Assembly (NCBI GenBank): GCA_016703325.1
Contig: JADJCH010000062.1
Span: 356,171-420,170, forward strand
Source: Burkholderiales bacterium
GTDB lineage: Bacteria; Pseudomonadota; Gammaproteobacteria; Burkholderiales; Burkholderiaceae_C
Direction: 5' to 3'
Length of the DNA stretch: 64,000 bases
Shown: positions 33,616-40,741 of the stretch, piece by piece
How positions within the stretch are numbered: the stretch's first letter is position 1
How the letters are laid out: each line of letters begins with the position of its first letter
Made by a program: the position numbers and the translations under genes
Notes under the pieces: model-generated
Told to the model about the DNA's origin: nothing
The model's input: only the letters and a program-made list of their open reading frames with translations
Databases searched by the model: none

Positions 33616-34824
33616 ATGAACGACCAAGCCTCCCCCGCCCCCATCCGACCGCTGGCCGGCCTGAAGGTGCTGGAGTTCACCCACATGGTGATGGGCCCGA
33701 CCTGCGGCATGGTGCTGGCCGACCTGGGTGCCGAGGTGATCAAGCTCGAACCGATCGGCGGCGAGAACACCCGCCGGCTGGTGGGCGCCGGGGCCGGCTT
33801 CTTCCCGATGTTCAACCGCAACAAGAAGAGCGTCGAGATCAACCTGCACCACCCGGACGGTGCCGAGGTGGCACGCCGGCTGGCGGCCAGTGCGGACGTG
33901 GTGATCGAGAACTTCAAACCCGGCACCCTGGCCAAGTACGGGTTGGACTACCCGAGCCTCGCGGCCGCCAACCCGCGGCTGATCTATGTGAGCCACAAGG
34001 GTTTCCTGCCCGGCCCCTACGAGCACCGCACTGCGCTGGACGAGGTGGTGCAGATGATGGGCGGGCTGGCCTACATGACCGGCCGCCCGGGCGACCCGCT
34101 GCGTGCGGGCAGCAGCGTCAACGACATCATGGGCGGGCTGTTCGGCGCCATCGGCACGCTGGCGGCGCTGGTGCAGCGCGGCATCAGCGGCCGGGGCATG
34201 GAGGTGCAGTCGGCGCTGTTCGAGAACAACGTCTTCCTGGTCGGCCAGCACATGCTGCAGTACGCCGTCACCGGCCTGGCCGCCGCGCCCATGCCCGCCC
34301 GCCACAGCCCCTGGGCGATCTACGACGTGTTCACCGTGGCCGAGGGCGAGCAGATCTTCCTGGCCGCGGTGAGCGATGCGCAGTGGAAGGTGTTCTGCCA
34401 GGTGCTGGACCTGCCCGACCTGGCCGCCGACCCGGCGCTGGCCAGCAACAACCAGCGCGTGGCCGAGCGCCCGCGCCTGCTGGCCACGCTGCGCGAGCGC
34501 TTCGCTGCGCGCCGTGCCGCCGACCTGGCCGCGCTCATGGAAGGCGCCGGCCTGCCCTACGCCCCCATCCGCCGGCCGGAGGACCTCTACGACGACCCGC
34601 ACCTGCTGGCCACCGGTGGCCTGGCGGACCTGACGCTGTCGGACGGCGAGCGTGCCGGCCAGACGGTGCAGACCACGCTTTTCCCCTTCACGCTGGACGG
34701 CCAACGCCTGGGCGTGCACCGGCAGCCGCCGCGCCACGGCGAGCACACCGCCGAGCAGCTGGCCCGCCTGGGCTATGGTGAGGCCGAGCGGGCCGCACTG
34801 CGCCAGGCCGGCGCCATCGCCTGA
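33616..34824 (+). CDS. CaiB/BaiF-type CoA-transferase
   Basis: A 402-aa class III CoA-transferase. It has the family start LAGLKVLEFTHMVMGPTCGMVLADLGAEVIKLEP(given as its core), NRNKKSVEINLHHPDG, VVIENFKPGTLAKYGLDY and the catalytic Asp in TALDEVVQMMGG (about D142). These enzymes move CoA between carboxylic acids through an aspartyl-CoA intermediate. Next to an HMGL-family lyase it could make citramalyl-CoA from succinyl-CoA, as in the known Chloroflexus pair (inference). It lies 26 bp after the lyase gene and is probably co-transcribed. Confidence 0.92.
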   Translation: MNDQASPAPIRPLAGLKVLEFTHMVMGPTCGMVLADLGAEVIKLEPIGGENTRRLVGAGAGFFPMFNRNKKSVEINLHHPDGAEVARRLAASADVVIENFKPGTLAKYGLDYPSLAAANPRLIYVSHKGFLPGPYEHRTALDEVVQMMGGLAYMTGRPGDPLRAGSSVNDIMGGLFGAIGTLAALVQRGISGRGMEVQSALFENNVFLVGQHMLQYAVTGLAAAPMPARHSPWAIYDVFTVAEGEQIFLAAVSDAQWKVFCQVLDLPDLAADPALASNNQRVAERPRLLATLRERFAARRAADLAALMEGAGLPYAPIRRPEDLYDDPHLLATGGLADLTLSDGERAGQTVQTTLFPFTLDGQRLGVHRQPPRHGEHTAEQLARLGYGEAERAALRQAGAIA

Positions 34825-34893
34825 CCGTTTTCGATCCGTCGCGCCCCCTCCCCTCACGCCCACACCTACAACGATCCCGCTGGAGACAAACCC

Positions 34894-35874
34894 ATGCCCG
34901 ACCGCCGCACCGCCCTGCAAGCGCTGGCTGCCCTCACCACCGCCGCACTGACCACCCTGCCCGGCGTGGCTGCCGCCCAGTCCGACAAGACTGTGCGCTT
35001 CGTGCTGCCCAACGCCACCGGCTCCGGCGTGGACGCCATCACCCGCGCCGCGCAAAGTGCCCTCGGCAAGGCCCTGGGTGCCACCGTGGTGGTGGACAAC
35101 CAGCCGGGCGCCGGCGGCGTGGTCGGCCTGCAGACCATCGCGCGCGCCGCACCGGACGGCCACACCCTGGGCGTGGTGTCCAACAACGTGGTGATCTTCC
35201 CCAGCGTGCTGAAGTCCCTGCCCTTCGCCATGCCGGGCGACTTCACCCCGATCGCGGTGTGCGGCTACACGCCTGTGGTGCTGGTGGTCAACCCGGCCAA
35301 GGTGGCGGCGAAGAACTCGACCGAGTTCACCGCGCTGCTCAAGAGCAAACCCGGCGAGCTCAATTTCGGCTCCGGCGGCAACGGCACCATCCTGCACCTG
35401 GCCGCCGAGATGTACCTGGACGAGGTGGGTGCCAAGGCCCGCCACATTCCCTACAAGGGCGTCGGTCCGATGGTGACCGACCTGATCGGAGGGCAGATCG
35501 AGTTCGCCACCGCCGCGCTGCCCAGCGTGCAGCAGCACATCAAAACCGGCGCGCTGCGCGCCATCGGCGTGGGCACCGCCCAGCGCGTGCCGGCCGCGGC
35601 GGACATCCCCACCTTCGTCGAGCAGGGCGTGCCCGGCTATGTGGTGGAGGCCTGGTTCGCGGTGATCGGCCCCAAGGGCCTGGCGCCGGCCGAGGTCAAG
35701 CGGGTGCACGAAGCAGTGGTCGCGGCCTTCGCCGACCCCGCCGTCAAGGAGACCATGGCCAAGCAGGGCAACGTGATCAACATCTCGACCCCCGAGACCG
35801 CGCAGCAGTTCTTCAAGACCGAGCTCGCAAAGTACGCCGCGCTGGTGAAGAAGGCGGGGGTCGAGGCACAGTGA
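34894..35874 (+). CDS. Bug-type (TTT family) periplasmic substrate-binding protein
   Basis: A 326-aa precursor with a signal peptide (MPDRRTALQALAALTTAALT..GVAAAQ). The mature part has the Bug/TctC core: VRFVLPNATGSGVDAITRAAQ, VVDNQPGAGGVVGLQTIARAAPDGHTL, LNFGSGGNGTILHLAAEMY and HIPYKGVGPMVTDLIGGQI. These proteins bind carboxylates. No TctA/TctB membrane genes are adjacent, so it is an orphan binding protein, as is very common in Burkholderiales. It overlaps the aconitase-like gene by 4 bp (GTGA), so it probably binds that enzyme's substrate or product. Confidence 0.92.
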   Translation: MPDRRTALQALAALTTAALTTLPGVAAAQSDKTVRFVLPNATGSGVDAITRAAQSALGKALGATVVVDNQPGAGGVVGLQTIARAAPDGHTLGVVSNNVVIFPSVLKSLPFAMPGDFTPIAVCGYTPVVLVVNPAKVAAKNSTEFTALLKSKPGELNFGSGGNGTILHLAAEMYLDEVGAKARHIPYKGVGPMVTDLIGGQIEFATAALPSVQQHIKTGALRAIGVGTAQRVPAAADIPTFVEQGVPGYVVEAWFAVIGPKGLAPAEVKRVHEAVVAAFADPAVKETMAKQGNVINISTPETAQQFFKTELAKYAALVKKAGVEAQ

Positions 35875-37919
35875 ACGCCCCGGCCGCTATCGCCTCGGCC
35901 GATCATGCCCCGGTGTTGCACTTCGCCCCCCGCCTGCTGCTGCTGAGCGAGGACCCGGCCGCGGTGCGCCGGCAGCTGGGCGGCGAAGCCCTGTCGCTGG
36001 ACGAGGCCGGGCCGCTGCGCGCGGATGTCTCCACCGACGAGATCATCCCGCTGCCGGCGATGGTGCACTTCGACGCCACGCTGGGCCGCTGGCCGCACAC
36101 CGGCTTCACGGCGGGAGGTGAGCGGCCGATCGGGCGGGATGCGGTCCGCAGCGCCGGCATCGAGGTCATCGTCGCCGGGCGACGCTACGGCAAGGGCAGC
36201 TCGCGCGAGCACGCGGTGGTGGCCGAGCGCTCGGCGGGGGTGCGGCTGGTGATCGCCGAGAGCTTCGAACGCATCTACCGCCAGAACGCAGACAACCTCG
36301 GCCTGTTCACCTCCACCCACTTTGGCCTGGTCGAACGCATCCGCCGCGGCGAAGCGATTGAGCTGGACGAGCTGCTGGCCGGGCGCGACGCTCTGGCCGC
36401 AGCCATCCTGCGCGCAGGTGGGCTGCTGGCCTATGGCGAGCGGGTGTTTGGGAGTGGTTGCACATCCCCGGCCGCTGCGGCGGCGCCGGTCGAATCCGCC
36501 GCGCGCCCGCTCACGCTGTTCGAGAAGATCGTGCGCCGACACTGGGTGGCCACATCGGACACCCCGGCCGAGCCGGTGCTGGGCGAAGGCGGCTTCGTGC
36601 GCGCCGACCAGCGCTTCATCCACGAGTACTACACGGGCATGTGCGCCTGGATGCTCGACGCGCACGCCCAGGCCCGCGGCAATCCGCTGGCACTGCACGA
36701 TGCGGCCAGCATCGTCACCTTCGAGGACCACCTCTCCTACGTGCACGCCAGCCCGGTGCACGTGGCCGGCGGCCTGGTCGGCGAGGTGCGGGGGCTGTCG
36801 CGTGCGCACCGCGAGTTTGTCGAGCGCTTCGGCCTGACCGACCACGGCTACCTGGAGGCGCTGGAGGCCGGCGACCCCGGCAACCGCGGCTCGCAAGGCA
36901 TCTCCCACGCGATGATGGCCGAGCGCTACGCGCGCCCCGGCGAGCTGATCGTCGGCACCGACTCGCACACCCCGCACAGCGGCGCGCTGGGCTGCGTGGC
37001 CTACGGCGTGGGCACCACCGACATGGCGGCGGCCTTCCTGTTCGGCGTGGCGCGCCTGACGATGCCGCCGGTGCTGCGCATCGAGCTCAGCGGCGCGCTG
37101 GCGGCCGGCGTGACCGCCAAGGACATCGTGCTGCAGCTGCTGGCGGACCCGGCGATCCGCGCCGGCGCGGGGGTGGGCCGCGTCTTCGAGTACGGCGGCC
37201 CGGCCCTGGCGACGTTGTCCACCGACGAGCGCGCGACGCTGACCAACATGGTCGCCGAGCTGGGCGGCTTCACCGGCCTGGTGGAGCCGGACGCCGAGAC
37301 CGTGCGCTTCCTGAAGGAGCGCCGCGGGCAGGACGCTGCGGACGTTGCACTCGAACCCTGGATGCGCAGCGACCCCGGCGCGGCCTACGAACGCGTGTTC
37401 GAGCTCGACTGCAGCCGGCTGGAGCCGATGGTCGCCCGCCCCGGCGACCCGGGGCGCGGCCTGGCGCTGTCGGCCCTGGCCACGCAGGATGGGCCGGTGC
37501 GCATCCACATCGCCTACGGCGGCTCCTGCACCGCTGGCAAACGCGAAGACTTCGCCCAGTACCACGCGGTGCTGGCCTGGGCTGCGGAGCGCGGGCTGCG
37601 CGTGGCGCCCGGCGTCCAGCTCTACCTGCAGTTCGGCACCGCCGAGGTGCAGCGCTGGTGCGAGCAGCAGGGCTGGCTGGCCACCTTCGCGGCGGTGGGC
37701 GCCCAGCTGCTGCAGCCCGCCTGCGGGGCCTGCGCCAACTGCGGCCCGGGCTCGTCCACCGACGCGGCGCAGGTGACGGTCAGCGCCATCAACCGCAACT
37801 TTCCCGGCCGCAGCGGCCCCGGCAGCGTCTGGCTGGCCAGCCCGGCCACCGTGGCGGCCAGCGCCATCGCCGGGGAACTGCTGTCCTTCCAGGCGCTGCG
37901 GGCGCGGCACGGCGGCTGA
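35871..37919 (+). CDS. Fused aconitase-family hydratase (LeuD-like domain then LeuC-like domain)
   Basis: A 682-aa protein from the GTG at 35871, which overlaps the previous stop. Residues about 40-190 form the small swivel domain (DVSTDEIIPLPAMVHFDA, GRRYGKGSSREHAVVAERSAGVRL). Residues about 215-680 form the catalytic 4Fe-4S domain (HEYYTGMCAWMLDAH, IVGTDSHTPHSGALGCVAYGVGTTDMA, and cysteines in YGGSCTAGKRED and PACGACANCGPGSS). Separate LeuC and LeuD, or the opposite domain order of aconitase, are the norm, so the order here is notable. In this context it likely hydrates citraconate, mesaconate or another methyl-substituted dicarboxylate to citramalate-type acids (inference). True 3-isopropylmalate or homoaconitate activity is not excluded. 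Confidence 0.87.
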   Translation: MNAPAAIASADHAPVLHFAPRLLLLSEDPAAVRRQLGGEALSLDEAGPLRADVSTDEIIPLPAMVHFDATLGRWPHTGFTAGGERPIGRDAVRSAGIEVIVAGRRYGKGSSREHAVVAERSAGVRLVIAESFERIYRQNADNLGLFTSTHFGLVERIRRGEAIELDELLAGRDALAAAILRAGGLLAYGERVFGSGCTSPAAAAAPVESAARPLTLFEKIVRRHWVATSDTPAEPVLGEGGFVRADQRFIHEYYTGMCAWMLDAHAQARGNPLALHDAASIVTFEDHLSYVHASPVHVAGGLVGEVRGLSRAHREFVERFGLTDHGYLEALEAGDPGNRGSQGISHAMMAERYARPGELIVGTDSHTPHSGALGCVAYGVGTTDMAAAFLFGVARLTMPPVLRIELSGALAAGVTAKDIVLQLLADPAIRAGAGVGRVFEYGGPALATLSTDERATLTNMVAELGGFTGLVEPDAETVRFLKERRGQDAADVALEPWMRSDPGAAYERVFELDCSRLEPMVARPGDPGRGLALSALATQDGPVRIHIAYGGSCTAGKREDFAQYHAVLAWAAERGLRVAPGVQLYLQFGTAEVQRWCEQQGWLATFAAVGAQLLQPACGACANCGPGSSTDAAQVTVSAINRNFPGRSGPGSVWLASPATVAASAIAGELLSFQALRARHGG

Positions 37920-37956
37920 GGCCGCCGCTGCAGCCCTGCCGACCGGCCTGGACCGG

Positions 37957-38089
37957 CCCCCAGACCACCCGTGCCACCGGTCACAGACCCTGGCCCCGCA
38001 GGCGCGGGGGGGTCGCATCGGGATGCGATGGCCGCAGCGGCCCAGGCCGTCCAGCATCGAAGCCCCTCGAAACTTCCGGGAGCATTCGC
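37957..38089 (+). promoter_or_regulatory. Leader/promoter copy 1 of a duplicated upstream region, with operator palindrome
   Basis: Bases 37957-38031 match 39017-39091 with 2 differences in 75 (offset 1060). The similarity weakens but keeps register to both start codons. It contains a GC-rich hairpin (CCCCGC...GCGGGG) directly before the inverted repeat TCGCAT-CGGG-ATGCGA at 38013-38028, which ends 61 bp before the ATG at 38090. A GGGAG ribosome-binding site lies at about 38078. Likely the regulatory region of the first PEP-CTERM gene. Confidence 0.75.
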
Positions 38090-38842
38090 ATGCGACGTCT
38101 TCTGTCTGGCGGCTGGAAGGCCGCTCTCCTCGCCCTGGTGTTGTCTGGCAGTGCACTGCCTGTGGCAGCGGCCCCCCACCAGTTTCTCAATGGCTACCAG
38201 TTCGGCGCTCGCATGACCGACTGGCTTGCGCCAGGTACGGGCACCTACTCCGAACTGGGCACCGACGGCACAGGATCCAACTTCTCCTCCGCCCGTATCG
38301 TCGAAGGCAGCTTTCTGCCTGAACTGAAGGCAAGCGCCCAGGCCACCAGCAACAGCAACCGCTCGATGCTGTCCTACGCCGACGCCTGGGCCTGGCAGAG
38401 CTACACCTACACCGGAAGCGAAGCGGCCACATACCAGCTGCAGGTCCGCATCGATGCCTCGGAGTTCGACTACGCCGACTTCTACGCCTACGTGGATGTG
38501 ACCACGAGCGAATCGTCGGTGCAGGCCAGCCATGCACAGTCGGTGGACGACAACAGCGGTCCCTTCAGTCACACCGAGACCCTGACCTTCTCGGTGGTGG
38601 CCGGTGACACCGTGGAAGTGCGGGCATGGATGCAAGCCGGTGTGGACATCTTCATGGAGCCCAACGCATCGGGCGCCGTCGATGCATCGCACACCCTGAC
38701 GACCCAGTTCACGGCGGGCAACACCCTCCTGCTCACCCCCACCGTGATGCCCAGCCCAGTCCCTGAGCCGCAGTCCTGGGCCCTGATGGCCGGCGGGCTG
38801 GCACTGCTGGCGCGGTTGCGCCGCCGCGGCCATCGCCGTTGA
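38090..38842 (+). CDS. PEP-CTERM sorting-domain exported protein (copy 1)
   Basis: A 250-aa precursor. The signal peptide is MRRLLSGGWKAALLALVLSG..PVAAAP. The middle is Ser/Thr/Ala-rich and predicted beta-rich, with no recognised enzyme motif. The C-terminus is a PEP-CTERM signal: VPEPQSWALMAGGLALLA followed by RLRRRGHRR, i.e. a PEP box, a membrane helix and a basic tail. Such proteins are processed by exosortase, which is not encoded in this window, and are usually tied to exopolysaccharide. The ATG at 38090 is supported by the ribosome-binding site and by exact alignment with the start of the second copy. Confidence 0.88.
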   Translation: MRRLLSGGWKAALLALVLSGSALPVAAAPHQFLNGYQFGARMTDWLAPGTGTYSELGTDGTGSNFSSARIVEGSFLPELKASAQATSNSNRSMLSYADAWAWQSYTYTGSEAATYQLQVRIDASEFDYADFYAYVDVTTSESSVQASHAQSVDDNSGPFSHTETLTFSVVAGDTVEVRAWMQAGVDIFMEPNASGAVDASHTLTTQFTAGNTLLLTPTVMPSPVPEPQSWALMAGGLALLARLRRRGHRR

Positions 38843-38925
38843 GGCGACGGGGCGCCCGGAACACCTCGGGCTTGCCCAATCAAATCTTCGATGTGAGGCC
38901 CAAACACGGCGAGCGGCTGGTCGGC

Positions 38926-38980
38926 AACGTCGCCACCACCCGGAAGCGGCTGGCCGCGATGCTGACCGAGCGGCCAGCGC
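38926..38980 (+). pseudogene. Remnant of a response-regulator gene 5' end
   Basis: The stretch encodes NVATTRKRLAAMLTERP, which matches DVATREWLAAMLTEQP in the regulator at 39975 (residues about 15-31), and the DNA is clearly alike (CGATGCTGACCGAGC shared). It has no start, no remainder of the receiver and no DNA-binding domain. It lies after the first PEP-CTERM gene exactly where the intact regulator lies after the second, supporting a tandem duplication of leader, PEP-CTERM gene and regulator 5' end followed by decay. Confidence 0.7.
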
Positions 38981-39016
38981 AGCGCGTGGATCAGACCCTT
39001 GACCAGACCTGCCCCC

Positions 39017-39149
39017 CCCCCAGACCACCCGTGCCACCGGTCACAGACCCTGCCCCCGCAGCCGCGGGGGGGTCGCATCGGGATGCGATGGCTGCATCGG
39101 ACCCGGCCCGCGAGCATGGAGGCTCCTCGAAACCAACGGGAGTTGCCCC
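39017..39149 (+). promoter_or_regulatory. Leader/promoter copy 2 with operator palindrome
   Basis: This is the second copy of the leader at 37957. The inverted repeat TCGCAT-CGGG-ATGCGA is at 39073-39088, again 61 bp before the ATG at 39150. The hairpin CCCCGC...GCGGGG before it is kept although its loop differs. ACGGGAG serves as ribosome-binding site. Confidence 0.75.
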
Positions 39150-39890
39150 ATGCAGATGAACCTTCACACCCCTCGCCGGCTTCACGCCCTGCCCCTGCTG
39201 GCCGCCCTGCTCTGCGGCGGTCTGAGCGCCACGGCGCAGGCCGCCAGCTACGACGCGGCGGCGGATTTCTCTTCGGCCAACGGCGGCTCCAGCGTCTGGA
39301 GCTATGGCTGGGATCAGAGTGACGCCGCCGGGGACTACAACTTCACCGCGTTGGACCTCTACGCTTCGAGCAACGACCCCAACACCGGCTACAAGACCTG
39401 GAACGCGTCGACCCACAGCTACTTCGGCACACCCGGCCTGTGGGTCAACCTCGGCTCCAGCACGCTATACGGAGTGGCCGTCGGTCAGCTCACCTTGCAC
39501 CCGGCCGAACACCAGGAAGGTTTTGCCAACGACAACGCCGCGATCCTGCGCTTCACTGCCCCCACGGCGGCCAGCTACACGGTCCATGCCCAGTTCCTGA
39601 CCGGCGATGGGGGACAGACCGAAGCCTGGATCGTGCGCAACGACAGTTTTTCCAGCGCCACCGCACTGGGCATCACTTCAGCCGATCCGGTCTACGCGGC
39701 CACGTTGTCTCTGGCTGCGGGTGAGACGGTCGACTTCGTGGTCGGCCACAGCACAGACAACCTGTGGGGTGACAACACCCCGGTGATCGTGACGATCCAG
39801 TCCGCGGTGCCTGAGCCCGAAAGCTGGGCCCTGATCGCCGGCGGTCTGGCGCTGCTGGCAGGGCTGCGCCGCCGCGGCGCACGCCATTGA
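39150..39890 (+). CDS. PEP-CTERM sorting-domain exported protein (copy 2)
   Basis: A 246-aa precursor with signal peptide MQMNLHTPRRLHALPLLAAL..ATAQAAS. The mature part has a C-terminal beta-sandwich-like region (LRFTAPTAASYTVHAQFLTGDGGQTEAWIV) reminiscent of carbohydrate-binding or DUF-type PEP-CTERM proteins. The C-terminus is VPEPESWALIAGGLALLAGLRRRGARH, a canonical PEP-CTERM tripartite signal (quoted as one motif of family form). The C-terminal coding DNA resembles that of copy 1, but the middles have diverged greatly. The function is unknown; extracellular matrix or envelope is likely. Confidence 0.88.
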   Translation: MQMNLHTPRRLHALPLLAALLCGGLSATAQAASYDAAADFSSANGGSSVWSYGWDQSDAAGDYNFTALDLYASSNDPNTGYKTWNASTHSYFGTPGLWVNLGSSTLYGVAVGQLTLHPAEHQEGFANDNAAILRFTAPTAASYTVHAQFLTGDGGQTEAWIVRNDSFSSATALGITSADPVYAATLSLAAGETVDFVVGHSTDNLWGDNTPVIVTIQSAVPEPESWALIAGGLALLAGLRRRGARH

Positions 39891-39917
39891 GGCGGCGGGC
39901 GGACCGAATCCGCCGTC

Positions 39918-39937
39918 TGTCGCATCCGGATGCGACA
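39918..39937. promoter_or_regulatory. Perfect 20-bp palindrome upstream of the NarL-type regulator
   Basis: TGTCGCATCCGGATGCGACA is a perfect palindrome, with core TCGCAT-CCGG-ATGCGA at 39920-39935, ending 37 bp before the ATG at 39975. The core is shared with the two PEP-CTERM leaders and, in variant form, with 44361. It is a candidate autoregulatory site for the regulator encoded next to it. Confidence 0.75.
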
Positions 39938-39974
39938 GGGCGCACGGGACAGGCCCCCTACACTCGCCGCCACG

Positions 39975-40727
39975 ATGCCCAACCGCAGTGAGGTGCTCCT
40001 GGTCGAGGACGACGTCGCCACCCGTGAGTGGCTGGCGGCGATGCTGACCGAGCAGCCGGACCTCCACCTGGCCCAGGCCTGCGGCACGGTGGCCGAGGCG
40101 CTGGACTGGCTGCAGCGGCACCCGGTGGACATCCTGCTCACGGACCTGGGGCTGCCCGACGGCAGCGGGCGGGAAGTGATCGGCCGCGCCGCCGAATGCA
40201 ACCCGGCCTGCGAGATCCTGGTGCTGACCATCTTCGGCGACGAGGCCCATGTGCTGTCGGCCATCGACGCCGGCGCAGGCGGCTACCTGCTCAAGGACGG
40301 CAGCCTGGCGTCGGTGCGCGACCACCTGGCCTGCCTGCGCAGCGGGGGCTCGCCCCTGTCGCCCACCATCGCCCGCACCCTGATCCGCCGCACCCGCGCC
40401 CTGCAGGATCCGGCGGGCTGCCCGGTGGCGGGCCCGGGGGCTGCACCCGCCACCGGACCCCAGACCGGCATCCCGCCCGCCATGCCGCGCAACGATGACC
40501 TCCACGGTGGCAGCTCTCCGCTGTCGGAACGGGAGCTGCAGGTGCTGATCGGTGTCAGCAAGGGCTTCAGCTACCTGGAGGTGGCCGGCAGCCTGGGCGT
40601 GAGCACCAACACCATCCGCACCCATGTGCGGCGCATCTACGAAAAGCTGGCGGTCAACTCCCGCGCCGAAGCGCTGTACGAATACAACCGCCGCCGCGCC
40701 GAACTGGGCCAGCCGCCGCTGCGCTGA
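39975..40727 (+). CDS. NarL/LuxR-family response regulator
   Basis: A 250-aa protein. The receiver has VLLVEDDVATREWL, phospho-acceptor D57 in LLTDLGLPDGSG and Lys in GGYLLKDGSLAS. A Pro/Ala-rich linker (about 145-175) is followed by a LuxR helix-turn-helix (LSERELQVLIGVSKGFSYLEVAGSLGVSTNTIRTHVRRIYEKL; read as its core SERELQVL and TIRTHVRRIYEKL). It is the partner of the 7TM kinase that starts 15 bp after it. It probably binds the TCGCAT...ATGCGA palindromes before itself and its neighbours (inference). Confidence 0.92.
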   Translation: MPNRSEVLLVEDDVATREWLAAMLTEQPDLHLAQACGTVAEALDWLQRHPVDILLTDLGLPDGSGREVIGRAAECNPACEILVLTIFGDEAHVLSAIDAGAGGYLLKDGSLASVRDHLACLRSGGSPLSPTIARTLIRRTRALQDPAGCPVAGPGAAPATGPQTGIPPAMPRNDDLHGGSSPLSERELQVLIGVSKGFSYLEVAGSLGVSTNTIRTHVRRIYEKLAVNSRAEALYEYNRRRAELGQPPLR

Positions 40728-40741
40728 GCCCCCGACGCGCC

